NCBI GenBank assembly: GCA_963930185.1
Contig: CAWVLT010000064.1
Location: 38,047-102,046 of the forward strand
Reading direction: 5' to 3'
Origin: JAGZEG01 sp963930185
Lineage (GTDB): Bacteria; Actinomycetota; Coriobacteriia; Coriobacteriales; UMGS124
DNA length: 64,000 nucleotides
Under the pieces are notes generated by a model that worked only from the letters and a program-made list of their open reading frames with translations, made no database searches and was not told the origin of the DNA. The position numbers and the translations under genes were made by a program. Each line of letters opens with the position of its first letter. Position 1 is the stretch's first letter. Shown here one piece after another: positions 52,413 through 60,522 of this stretch.

Positions 52413-52820
52413 CTATGGCCTGCACGGCCCCTCGTTGGCAATGATCTCAATTGCCGCGGCGGGAGAAACCGCGCGATCGTAGGAGGAAAAGTGACGGATG
52501 TTGCCCGTCACAAGCCAAGCACCTGTCGTTACGGCGAGATCCAGAATTATCTGATCCTTTGGATCGGTAGATCTCAGCGCCTGTGGCATCGCAACGACGT
52601 GAGAGGCCCTCGCGGAGATCTGGGCGACTAACTGATCGACGGCCCAAGGATCAAACGCGAACTTCGGCCTTAAGAGAACAGTGCGATACTCAGCTAGGAG
52701 TTGCTCGCAGCACGCAATGGGAATCTTCCCCGCAATCGCAAGGTCGAGCAGGCGAGCCGGCACAGATGTGGGCTTGAGCACCCCGGACACAATGACGTTC
52801 GTATCGAGGACAAACGTCAT
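52413..52820 (-). CDS. PIN-domain toxin
   Basis: The 135-residue protein has the PIN fold: FVLDTNVIVSGVL with the first catalytic Asp (Asp6), AEYRTVL with a conserved Glu, STDPKDQIILDLAV, and LVTGNIRHF with the last acidic region in GN-x-RHF. It is probably an RNase toxin. Its start overlaps the antitoxin stop by 4 nt. Confidence 0.9.
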   Translation of the reverse strand: MTFVLDTNVIVSGVLKPTSVPARLLDLAIAGKIPIACCEQLLAEYRTVLLRPKFAFDPWAVDQLVAQISARASHVVAMPQALRSTDPKDQIILDLAVTTGAWLVTGNIRHFSSYDRAVSPAAAIEIIANEGPCRP

Positions 52821-53089
52821 AGTTGCGACCTCGCCGCGTCAACCTCCGTCTGGATCTCGTCATCGTCAAGCTTGTCAAGACCAGAGGCAACCGCCTGTCT
52901 GCGCATCATTACAAGGGCATTGCGCGCCGCAGCCTCTCGGGCAAAGTCCACGACCTCGTCGATGTCCATGCCACCGATGTTAATGATCACGCTTTGCGGA
53001 CGACCGTTGTTCGTCACCAGAACCGGAGACTTTTCCGAACAGTACGCACTTGCCTTGCGCCCAAGTTCGGCAACCGTGCAGCTCTGCAT
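52817..53089 (-). CDS. Phd/YefM-type antitoxin
   Basis: The 90-residue protein has the short beta-rich DNA-binding head of the Phd/YefM family (CTVAELGRKASAYCSEKSP, VLVTNNGRPQSVIIN) and a helical acidic tail that would bind the toxin. It lies first in the pair, as is usual. GGAGGG precedes the ATG. It probably represses its own AT-rich promoter. Confidence 0.85.
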   Translation of the reverse strand: MQSCTVAELGRKASAYCSEKSPVLVTNNGRPQSVIINIGGMDIDEVVDFAREAAARNALVMMRRQAVASGLDKLDDDEIQTEVDAARSQL

Positions 53090-53128
53090 ATGTCCCTCCG
53101 ATCAAAAGTTATCAGTATAATTTCTCTT

Positions 53129-53156
53129 ATTATAATACGATTAGTCAGACGCACAA
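53129..53156 (-). promoter_or_regulatory. Promoter of the toxin-antitoxin pair
   Basis: On the minus strand TTGTGC, a 16-bp spacer and a consensus TATAAT lie about 40 bp upstream of the antitoxin. The surrounding 45 bp are very AT-rich, with a second candidate -10 (TATACT) at 53114-53119. Confidence 0.45.
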
Positions 53157-53197
53157 AAGACCCTCGCCCAACTGACGAGACAGAAGGGCGGGGGTCT
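53154..53197 (-). terminator. Terminator of the cytochrome-Moco operon
   Basis: On the minus strand AGACCCCCGCCC and GGGCGAGGGTCT (12 bp, one mismatch) are followed by TTTTGTG. It begins about 80 nt beyond the last gene of the operon. Confidence 0.75.
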
Positions 53198-53278
53198 CGA
53201 AAAGAGCGGGGGTCTTGAAAGGTCTTGAGCAAAAGGCACTTGGCACACCATGGCCCCGTGCGTTGGATCGCCCGGATC

Positions 53279-53557
53279 CTACGTCGCCGTGAACTCCGCT
53301 ACGTCGGCCAAGGGGCTCACCTTGCCGTCGACGTTGACCGAGCGCACGAGCAGACGGTAGGTGCCCGCCACCTCGGGCGTGTAGGTGAACGTCCAGTGCA
53401 CCCACAGTTCGTCACTGGAATCGGACACGTCGTAGGACGTCCAGCTCTCGCCGTCGTTCAGGGAGAACTGGATCGCGGTGATCTGCGTGCCGTAGTCATC
53501 AGCGTAACCGGAGAACGTAACCGGCCTTCCCACCTCAACCTGCGTCGGCGCAAGCAT
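53279..53557 (-). CDS. Orphan Moco-oxidoreductase dimerisation-like (Ig-fold) domain
   Basis: The 92-residue product matches the C-terminal Ig-like domain of sulfite-oxidase-type enzymes (VTFSGYADDYGTQITAIQFSL, DGESWTSYDV, WTFTYTPEVAGTYRLLVRS). The same domain ends the cytochrome fusion protein two genes upstream. It has no signal peptide although its relatives are exported. The ATG at 53557 follows GGAAGGAAGGGA. It lies 67 bp after the Moco-domain gene and in another frame. It is either a separate subunit or the detached C-terminus of that gene. Confidence 0.65.
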   Translation of the reverse strand: MLAPTQVEVGRPVTFSGYADDYGTQITAIQFSLNDGESWTSYDVSDSSDELWVHWTFTYTPEVAGTYRLLVRSVNVDGKVSPLADVAEFTAT

Positions 53558-53624
53558 GGACGTCCCTTCCTTCCGCACGGCTCGGCACGCCTTCCGCCTA
53601 GCCGGATGACCGGAGACCGTTCGA

Positions 53625-54446
53625 CTAGCTCTGGTACACGGCAAGAATGCCGGCGTTGGGGCTGTTGGGATGCTCGTCGGCCTCGCCGGGGGTCGGCGGC
53701 ACGACATCCTCGCGCGACACCACAATCTGGGCGACGTCGCGGATGAAGTAGTTCGCCGGGGTCTTGGCCAGCCACAGCTGGTTGGAGCCGCCCACCGAGG
53801 CGGTGAGGTCCTCGTCATTGACCTCGCAGGCAATCACGCCGTGCCTGCCGATGACATAGCCGATGGGCATGGAAACCTGCTTGCCGTCCACCGAGACGAA
53901 CGTCACCGTGTTGGCGTCGGCGGAGGCGCCGGCGCGCGCGAGCAGGTACTCCACGGGGATGCCCTTGACGCCCGCGGTGACGATGGCGCGACCACCGGCC
54001 GGGTTGCCACCACACGAGCAGGTCATGAGCTGGTTGACCGAGTCCTCGCCCACGAGCTCCTCCACCGAGGCGGTGAACTCGCTCTCAACGTCGCCGGTCA
54101 CCGTGATCTCCCACGCCAGCGGGTTGGCGTACGCCGAGGCGTCCTTGGAGTCGCACAGGATGCGCGTCGCGCCTTGGAACTTGAAGATGTCGGCGTTGGG
54201 CGTGACCGTGGTCTGATCGTAGGTGAACGTGCCGATCGCCTCGGCCTTCACGATGGGCGACTGCGCCAGCGTAGACGACGCCTGCTCGACCGCGACGCCA
54301 CCCGCGCCCTGTGCGTTGTCAGAAGAACCCGCAGCCGGGTTTTCGGCCGCGACGGCAGGCACGGAGGCGGCAGCCATCGAGGCGACCATGGTGAGGCCGG
54401 TGAGCGTCGAGACCGCGCCCACGCCCGCCTTCTTGGAAGTCTTCAT
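53625..54446 (-). CDS. Exported sulfite-oxidase-like molybdopterin-domain protein
   Basis: The 273-residue protein starts with a Sec-type signal (KTSKKAG, hydrophobic core, ASVPAVAAENP). Its domain is the sulfite-oxidase/YedY-type Moco fold: LAWEITVTGDV, SVEELVG, a candidate Moco-ligand Cys in QLMTCSCGGNPAGGRAIV (Cys143/Cys145), GIPVEYLLARAG, and ANYFIRDVAQIVV. It is a paralogue of the Moco part of the upstream gene (YDQTTVTPNADI versus YDQTTITPAENR). It stops right after PNAGILAVYQS, where the paralogue continues into its dimerisation domain. AGGGGG lies before the ATG. It is probably an electron-transfer oxidoreductase subunit outside the membrane. Confidence 0.75.
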   Translation of the reverse strand: MKTSKKAGVGAVSTLTGLTMVASMAAASVPAVAAENPAAGSSDNAQGAGGVAVEQASSTLAQSPIVKAEAIGTFTYDQTTVTPNADIFKFQGATRILCDSKDASAYANPLAWEITVTGDVESEFTASVEELVGEDSVNQLMTCSCGGNPAGGRAIVTAGVKGIPVEYLLARAGASADANTVTFVSVDGKQVSMPIGYVIGRHGVIACEVNDEDLTASVGGSNQLWLAKTPANYFIRDVAQIVVSREDVVPPTPGEADEHPNSPNAGILAVYQS

Positions 54447-54457
54447 CGTCACACCCC

Positions 54458-56086
54458 CTACTCGACCGTGAACATGAAGTTGGTGTCGTACTGGCACACG
54501 CGCTCGGTGCCGTCGTCCATGATGCTCGTGGTGCGGATGGTGAGCAGATAGGACCCGGCCTGCGGGGGCGTGAAGTCCAGGCGCCAGTACGTCCAGTAGT
54601 CGGCATTGTTGTCCGGCGTCTCCATGGTGGTCCAGGTGGCGCCGTGGTCAAGCGAGAACTCGACCTTCTCGATGGGCTCGTCCCACGCGTCGGCAAAGCC
54701 CTCGAGGTGCACGGTCGCAGCCTCGTCGCCGGAGAGCACCACGCCGCTCGGGTAGTTCAGCACGCCCGCGTTGGGCTTGCTGTAGGCGATGCCGGTGCGG
54801 TTGTCGGTGAACTCGCCCACGTAGAGCTGGGCGTCGAGCTGGTCCTCGGGCAGCGTCATGAACGTGAGGTTGGAGATGCGCTTCACGAAGTTGCCGCCGG
54901 AGGTGCGGTTGACCCAGATCTGGCAGGGATAGCCCTGCGAGTTGGGCAGGGGCTCGCCGTCCATCTCGATGACGATGAGGGCGTCGTTCTCGATAAGCCA
55001 GTCCAGGCTCATCTGAGCGTAGTTGTAGCCGTCGGAGCTGATGGGGCTCAGAATGTTGGCGCCCTCGTTGGGCTGGGCGTACTCGATGATCGCGGACACC
55101 GGGATGCCCGTGACCTCGCACTGCATGATGGTGGCCTGGCCGGGGCCGTTGATGGTGCAGTCGTTCTTCATGACCTGAGTCACGGTGCCGAACTGCTCCA
55201 CCATCTCGGGAAGCGTCATCTCGACGGGGTTGGCGCAGTCGCCGTCGATGGAGATGACCCAGTTGTCGAAGATCGACTGATCGACCGTGGAGTCATCGGT
55301 GAGCCAGGTGCTCGGCTCGTCGATGATGGTCTTGTAGTAGCGGTTCTCGGCCGGGGTGATCGTGGTCTGGTCGTAGGAGACCGAGACGTTCGCCGTGTCG
55401 GCGTCGACGTCGATGAGGCCCTTGAGCACGTCGTACTTGACCTCGTCCCACAGCTCGAAGGAGTCAGTGGCCGGGTTGATGTAGTGGCACGACTGGCAGG
55501 TGCCGCCGTCGGCGTCGGTGAAGACCACGCTGTTCATGTGGATGGTATGGATGGGGTCGGCCAGGCTGCGGCCCGAATACGAGTCGGAGTGGCACGCCAC
55601 GCAGTTCTCGTAGGTCTGCTCGGTGTTGTAGCCAAAGAAGATGAGGCGGTGGTACGTCGGCAGGCTCATGAGCGCGTTCTCGAGCGTGTGGCACGAGTTG
55701 CAGCCGCGATTGTCCGCGTCGAGATAGGTGTTGTTGTACGCCTCGGCATCCTCTGGCGTGCGCTGCACGGTGAAGCCGTTACGGTCGGTGAACCTGGCCG
55801 GGGCGTTTTCCTCGGCGTTGGCGGCGTTCTTGTCAGCATGCTCGTAGAAATCCGGCAGCGAGGCGATGCCGTCCACGAAGCGCCCCTCGGTGGGGTAGCC
55901 ACTGACGCCCGCCAGCTGGTCGGGATTGTCCGCCGCGGCCTGGGCGGCGTCACCGGCGGCCGAGGCCTCCTCGGCATACGCCTGGGCCGAAAGGCCAAAC
56001 GCCAGCACTGCCAGGGCAAGCGCCGCGAGCAGGGCAACGATTGCCTTTGCCAGCGGCAGATGCCGGTCTACACGTTCGATACGCAT
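54458..56086 (-). CDS. Exported tri-haem cytochrome c fused to a sulfite-oxidase-like Moco domain
   Basis: The 542-residue protein has a signal peptide (residues 1-38, ending AYA-EE). Three haem c sites follow: CNSCH (129-133), CVACH (162-166) and CQSCH (197-201), with extra His (146, 180, 183) as possible axial ligands. Residues about 240-415 form a sulfite-oxidase-type Moco domain, with a candidate Moco Cys310 in KNDCTINGPGQATI, then GIPVSAIIEYA and GYPCQIWVNRTSGGNFVKRI. Residues about 440-542 are an Ig-like dimerisation domain (KVEFSLDHGATW). The three parts together suggest a self-contained extracytoplasmic redox enzyme. The substrate is unknown; the usual SUOX Arg/Cys active-site pattern is degenerate. 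The ATG at 56086 follows AAAGGGGAG. Haem attachment would need maturation genes not in this window. Confidence 0.85.
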   Translation of the reverse strand: MRIERVDRHLPLAKAIVALLAALALAVLAFGLSAQAYAEEASAAGDAAQAAADNPDQLAGVSGYPTEGRFVDGIASLPDFYEHADKNAANAEENAPARFTDRNGFTVQRTPEDAEAYNNTYLDADNRGCNSCHTLENALMSLPTYHRLIFFGYNTEQTYENCVACHSDSYSGRSLADPIHTIHMNSVVFTDADGGTCQSCHYINPATDSFELWDEVKYDVLKGLIDVDADTANVSVSYDQTTITPAENRYYKTIIDEPSTWLTDDSTVDQSIFDNWVISIDGDCANPVEMTLPEMVEQFGTVTQVMKNDCTINGPGQATIMQCEVTGIPVSAIIEYAQPNEGANILSPISSDGYNYAQMSLDWLIENDALIVIEMDGEPLPNSQGYPCQIWVNRTSGGNFVKRISNLTFMTLPEDQLDAQLYVGEFTDNRTGIAYSKPNAGVLNYPSGVVLSGDEAATVHLEGFADAWDEPIEKVEFSLDHGATWTTMETPDNNADYWTYWRLDFTPPQAGSYLLTIRTTSIMDDGTERVCQYDTNFMFTVE

Positions 56087-56193
56087 GGTCGCTCTCCCCT
56101 TTCCCTCTCTTGTGACGACACGTGCCCTCAAACGCGCCGCGAGACGTCCCGCACCAAGGACGCAGCGGATCGCCCACGGCGCACCTCGTTTCC

Positions 56194-56251
56194 ACTATAG
56201 CGGTGTTTGCTGAAAAACCTTCAGCGTTTCGCCACAATGAGTCTACTCATT
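56194..56251 (-). promoter_or_regulatory. Promoter and palindromes of the cytochrome-Moco operon
   Basis: On the minus strand TATAGT (56199-56194) is a good -10 box. A perfect palindrome GCTGAA-N5-TTCAGC (56209-56225) covers the expected -35 place, and AATGAGT-N2-ACTCATT (56236-56251) lies just upstream. The arrangement suggests an operator and an activator site. Confidence 0.5.
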
Positions 56252-56333
56252 TTCCACAGACATGGCAGCCCGGCCCCGTGAGGTCGCCGATAGAGCCGTC
56301 TGCGCCTTGCCTATCCGGTTGGTTGCACGGGCA

Positions 56334-56370
56334 CAAAAAGCGCGCCGGGGGCAGAGTGCCCCGGGCGCGC
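56334..56370 (-). terminator. Terminator of pspA
   Basis: On the minus strand GCGCGCCCGGGGCA, a 3-nt loop and TGCCCCCGGCGCGC (14 bp, near perfect) are followed by TTTTTGTG. Confidence 0.9.
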
Positions 56371-56459
56371 CGGTGTGCCGATCGCATGTCACGTCATCTG
56401 CCGGCGAGCCACGCGCGAAAAACGTGCACCGGGCATGGTCGGCGGCATGTGGCCCGTGC

Positions 56460-57140
56460 CTACAGGCCCATCTCCTTCTTGAGGCGCTCGAGCTCGTCAT
56501 CGACCGCCTGGGTGTTGCCGGCGGCGGTGTACTTGGCCTCGAGCTCGGCGGCACGGTCGGTGGGGCTCTTGCTCAGCTCGGCGGCAGCGTTGGCCTGGTC
56601 GAGCATCTGGTCGGCCTTGGCCTCCATGCGTGCGAAGGCCGCCATGGCGCCCTCGGCCTTGTCGGCGCCCGAGGTGAACTCGTTGACCTTGGCCTGCGTC
56701 TTGGCGACGGCGGTCTTGGCCTTGATGGCCTCGCGACGGCCGTTGAGCGTCTCGATGTCGCTCACGAGCTTGTCGTGCATCTCGCGCATCTTCTTGGCGT
56801 TCTCGCGTGCGGCGTCATGGGTCGCCTTGAGCGTCTCGGACTTGGCGGCAAGCTCCTGCTTCTTGCCTAGGAACACGCGGGCGTCACCCTCGTTGCCGGC
56901 CTGCAGGGCGCGGCGAGCCAGGTCCTCGTAGCGGGCAACCTCCTCCTCGTTGGCGTCGACCATGCGCTTGGTGCGTGTCTCCTCGGCCATGACGGCGGCC
57001 GTCTGCTCCTTGACCTCGGCAAGCGAGTCGGTGAGCTCGCGCAGGTACTGGTCGATCATCTTGGCCGGGTCCTCGGCGCGGTCGAGCAGGTCGTTGATGT
57101 TGGCCTTGATGATGTCGGTGAAGCGGTCGAGAATGCCCAT
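56460..57140 (-). CDS. pspA: PspA/IM30 family protein
   Basis: The 226-residue protein matches the PspA/IM30/ESCRT-III-like family: FTDIIKANINDLLDRAEDP at the N-terminus (membrane-binding amphipathic helix), KMIDQYLRELTDSLAEVK, then a long coiled coil rich in Ala, Lys, Glu. It forms rings or rods that protect or reshape the membrane under stress. The start at 57140 follows AGGAGAG. It lies downstream of the TPM-like membrane protein, in the same direction, with a 176-bp gap. Confidence 0.93.
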   Translation of the reverse strand: MGILDRFTDIIKANINDLLDRAEDPAKMIDQYLRELTDSLAEVKEQTAAVMAEETRTKRMVDANEEEVARYEDLARRALQAGNEGDARVFLGKKQELAAKSETLKATHDAARENAKKMREMHDKLVSDIETLNGRREAIKAKTAVAKTQAKVNEFTSGADKAEGAMAAFARMEAKADQMLDQANAAAELSKSPTDRAAELEAKYTAAGNTQAVDDELERLKKEMGL

Positions 57141-57316
57141 CGGTAGCTCTCCTGTTCTGGCGCCCGGGGCGCCGATCGTCTGCGCGCGAGCGGCGGCATG
57201 GCCACCTCGCACACCTCCGCACGCTCGTCATGCGTGCACGTCATGTGCCGCGATGCATCTGGATAGTTTCTACCCGCCCATGGCCGCTTCCTTACTCGTC
57301 AACTTTTTCGCCATCC

Positions 57317-58450
57317 CTATCGCACGTCGCGCGAGCTGCCCTCGCCTGACTTGGGCGCCGTGGCCGACCCGCCGGATGCCGCGGCCGACCCGCCCTTCTC
57401 GTACTTGCTGGCAAGCTCCTCGACCTCGGTGTCGCCGAACTTCTCGAGCGGAGTGTTGAGCACCTTCTCGCGATGCTTGCGCTCGGCCTCCTTGTTGGCC
57501 ATGACCTTGCGCACGATCACGACGCCCGCACCTACCACGGCCACCACGACGATGCCGCCGACCACCCATGGCACCGGCGAGGGCGTGACCGACATGATGC
57601 GCTCCGCCGTGTCGGCAAAGGTCTTGGAGAAGATCTCCTCCTCGCTGATGGAGTAGTCGCTATAGTACTTGTTCAGGTACTGGCTCAGGATCTCGATGGC
57701 CTCGTCATCCATGACGGTGCCCACCTGGTCGCCCGCCCAGTACCCGCAGGCGTAGCCGCCGCTGCCGTTGTCGCAGAACACGAGCAGGAAGTGGGCCGTG
57801 TCGTCGAACAGCTGGCCGTAGAGGTCCCGCGCCATGCTCGTCAGCTCGTCGACGGAAGTGACCTGGCCGTTGGGCAGGATGTAGACGTAGGGCCACACGC
57901 CGGTGAGGTCGTGGAACTCCCTGAGTCCACTCTCGAGCTCCGACGAGTCGTGGATCCAGTCGCCGTCCGCATCCGTGTAGTAGGCGGTGGGTTGGGCGGC
58001 CGAGGCAGGCAGCGGCTCGCGCTCTACCGTGGAGGCCGCCACGCCCGCCGAAGAGCTACATGACGCCACGCCACCCGAACACGACGAGCAGGACGGCACA
58101 CCGACCACGAGCATGACCACGAGCAGCACCACGATGGCGATGATGAGCCCGTTGCCGTGCCCGCCATTGTTGCCGCCTGATCCGCCGGGACCCCCGCCGC
58201 TTGACCCGTTCGAGTCACCGAAGCCCCTGCGACCCACCGGGATGAACACGGGCACGTGCAGGCCGCCGAACCCGCCGAAGCCCCCATGATGCACGGGGCC
58301 GCCGAAGCCGCCTCCCGCACCACCGCTGCGACCGCCTCCCCCGCCGCCCGAGAAGCCGCCGCCAAATCCGCCGCCCCCGGAGAAGCCTCCCCCAAAGCCA
58401 CCGCCACCGGAGAAGCCTCCGCCTCCCCCGCCGCCACCCGACCTGCCCAT
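57317..58450 (-). CDS. TPM-like membrane protein with a Gly-rich N-terminus
   Basis: The 377-residue protein starts with about 95 residues that are mostly Gly, Ser and Phe, with repeated GGGFSGGGGFG units. A hydrophobic segment follows (LIIAIVVLLVVMLVVG, near 105-120), then a Cys/Ser-rich stretch (SCSSCSGG). The next domain resembles TPM (TLP18.3/Psb32/MOLO-1): ELESGLREFHDLTGVWPYVYILPNG, LYGQLFDDTAHFLLVFCDNGSGGYACGYW. A C-terminal helix (WVVGGIVVVAVVGAGVVIV) and a basic tail close it. TPM proteins are often near PspA in stress loci, as here. The start at 58450 follows GGGGGTTCA. Function is not proven. Confidence 0.72.
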   Translation of the reverse strand: MGRSGGGGGGGGFSGGGGFGGGFSGGGGFGGGFSGGGGGGRSGGAGGGFGGPVHHGGFGGFGGLHVPVFIPVGRRGFGDSNGSSGGGPGGSGGNNGGHGNGLIIAIVVLLVVMLVVGVPSCSSCSGGVASCSSSAGVAASTVEREPLPASAAQPTAYYTDADGDWIHDSSELESGLREFHDLTGVWPYVYILPNGQVTSVDELTSMARDLYGQLFDDTAHFLLVFCDNGSGGYACGYWAGDQVGTVMDDEAIEILSQYLNKYYSDYSISEEEIFSKTFADTAERIMSVTPSPVPWVVGGIVVVAVVGAGVVIVRKVMANKEAERKHREKVLNTPLEKFGDTEVEELASKYEKGGSAAASGGSATAPKSGEGSSRDVR

Positions 58451-58669
58451 TGAACCCCCGTCTCTCGTGTAGCCGCCACCATGCGCGTCGTGCCCTGTGG
58501 CGCCGCCGTCATATTGTCGTATACGGATGAATATGCCCGCTGCGCTGCCGCGCCATACGCACGAACCCGTCGGCGGGATACCATATGCACCGTATGTACC
58601 GGAAGACAACTGCCGAAGACGATTTTGCGAAGAGCCCCAGGGGCGGAATCGCAAGAGAAAGGCTAGACC

Positions 58670-60364
58670 ATGCAGACCAGCAGCGAACAGCCGCCCGCTC
58701 AGGGCGGCAGCCCCGCGACGAATGCCCCCTTCGACCCCGCCTGCCAGCGCTACCCCTCGCAGCGCTACCCCATCTTCGCCCGGCATGGCATGGTGAACTG
58801 CTCGAGCCCGCTGGCGAGCGCGGCCGGCCTGGAGGCGCTGCGCCGGGGCGGCAACGCCATCGACGCCGCCGTGGCCGCCGCCAGCGCGCTCACCGTGGTG
58901 GAGCCCACCGCAAACGGCTTGGGGTCAGACGCCTTCGCCCTGGTCTGGTCGGCCAAAGACGGCAGGCTCTTCGGCCTGAACTCGAGCGGCCCGGCGCCGG
59001 CGGGCATCTCGATAGAGCGCGTCATTGCCGATGGGCACGCCGAGAAGCGCGATGGGCGCGACGTCATGCCTCGCCTGGGCTGGACTCCCGTCACCGTGCC
59101 GGGCGCGGTCAAGGCGTGGGCCGAGCTGTGCGGTCGCTTCGGGCGGCGCACCCTTGCCGAGAACCTGGCGCCGGCAGTGAGCTATGCGCGCGAGGGCTAC
59201 CCCTGCGCCCCCAACCTCGCCCAGGGGTGGAGCCGCTCGTTTGCCACCTACGAGCGCCTGCGCGACGAACCCCAGTTCGCCGAGTGGTTCGCCACGTTCG
59301 CCCCGCAGGGCCGCGTCCCGCACGCCGGCGAGCTCGTACGCCTGCCCCACCACGCCGACACCCTCGAGGCCATCGGTGCCACCAACGCCCGCGCGTTCTA
59401 CGAGGGCGACATCGCCCGTGCCATCGACGCGGACTCCCGCGCCCACGGGGGCTACCTGCGTTACGAGGACCTCGCCGCCTACGAGGCGCGCTGGGTCGAG
59501 CCCATCGGCGTGGACTACCGTGGCTACACCGTCTGCGAGATCCCGCCCAACGGCCAGGGCATCGCCGCCCTCATGGCGCTCAACGTGCTCAAGGAATTCG
59601 ACTTTGCCGAGTCGGGCCGTGACAGCGACCTCACCTTCCACCGCCAGATCGAGGCCATGAAGATCGCCTTTGCCGATGCCTTGCGCTACGTGACCGACCC
59701 CGACCGCATGGAGCTTGACTACCACGACCTCATCGACCCGGCATACGGGGCCGCCCGCGCGGCCGAGATCGGCGAGCGCGCCCGCGACCACGGCCCCGCC
59801 CTGCCCCCCAGAAGCGGCACGGTCTACCTGTGCTGCGCCGACGAGGAGGGCAACATGGTGTCCTACATCCAGTCCAACTACATGGGCTTCGGCTCGGCCG
59901 TAGTGGTCAAGAATACCGGAATCGCCCTGCAGAACCGCGGCCACGACTTCTCGCTCGACCCCGCGGCGGCCAACCACCTGGAGGGTGGCAAGCGCACCTA
60001 CCACACCATCATCCCGGGCTTCCTCATGAAGGACGGGGCGCCGGTGGGCCCCTTTGGCGTGATGGGCGGTTACATGCAGCCGCAGGGCCATGTGCAGGTG
60101 GCGATGAACTACATCGACTTCCACCTGGACCCGCAGCAGTGCCTCGACGCGCCGCGCTGGCAGTGGCTGCGTGACGGGTCGGTCATCGCGGAGACGCGCT
60201 TTGACGCGGAGATGGCCCGCAGGCTGCAGCGCCGTGGCCATGACGTGCGCGTGGAGCTGGACACCTCCGAGTTCGGGCGCGGCCAGATGATCGTGCGCCT
60301 GGACAACGGCACGCTGGTCGGCGGCACCGAGAGCCGCACCGACAGCAACATCGCGTGCTGGTAG
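58670..60364 (+). CDS. Gamma-glutamyltransferase family protein
   Basis: The 564-residue protein matches the Ntn-hydrolase gamma-glutamyltranspeptidases: MVNCSSPLASAAGLEALRRGGNAIDAAVA, PNGQGIAALMALN, and the expected self-cleavage site before Thr384 in SGTVYLCCADEEGN. Downstream conserved text is GPFGVMGGYMQPQGHVQV and RDGSVIAETRF. There is no signal peptide, so it is of the cytoplasmic YwrD-like type rather than the secreted enzyme. It may hydrolyse gamma-glutamyl peptides or be an acylase. AGAAAGG precedes the ATG; a terminator follows. Confidence 0.9.
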   Translation: MQTSSEQPPAQGGSPATNAPFDPACQRYPSQRYPIFARHGMVNCSSPLASAAGLEALRRGGNAIDAAVAAASALTVVEPTANGLGSDAFALVWSAKDGRLFGLNSSGPAPAGISIERVIADGHAEKRDGRDVMPRLGWTPVTVPGAVKAWAELCGRFGRRTLAENLAPAVSYAREGYPCAPNLAQGWSRSFATYERLRDEPQFAEWFATFAPQGRVPHAGELVRLPHHADTLEAIGATNARAFYEGDIARAIDADSRAHGGYLRYEDLAAYEARWVEPIGVDYRGYTVCEIPPNGQGIAALMALNVLKEFDFAESGRDSDLTFHRQIEAMKIAFADALRYVTDPDRMELDYHDLIDPAYGAARAAEIGERARDHGPALPPRSGTVYLCCADEEGNMVSYIQSNYMGFGSAVVVKNTGIALQNRGHDFSLDPAAANHLEGGKRTYHTIIPGFLMKDGAPVGPFGVMGGYMQPQGHVQVAMNYIDFHLDPQQCLDAPRWQWLRDGSVIAETRFDAEMARRLQRRGHDVRVELDTSEFGRGQMIVRLDNGTLVGGTESRTDSNIACW

Positions 60365-60399
60365 GGGCGCGCGCCCGTACCTCTGCGCAGGACACCGAA

Positions 60400-60441
60400 A
60401 GGCGGCACCGGTACTCCCTTGTACCGACGCCGCCTGCTTTT
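60400..60441 (+). terminator. Terminator of the gamma-glutamyltransferase gene
   Basis: AGGCGGC (60400) and GCCGCCT (60429) form the stem with inner CCGGTAC/GTACCG pairing, followed by GCTTTTCC. Confidence 0.8.
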
Positions 60442-60522
60442 CCGATCCCCTCGCTTTGGTCAATCGCCTCGGCCTGGTCCCGGGCCAGCCGTCACAAACG
60501 ACCGGCCGGCACAGCCTCTAGC

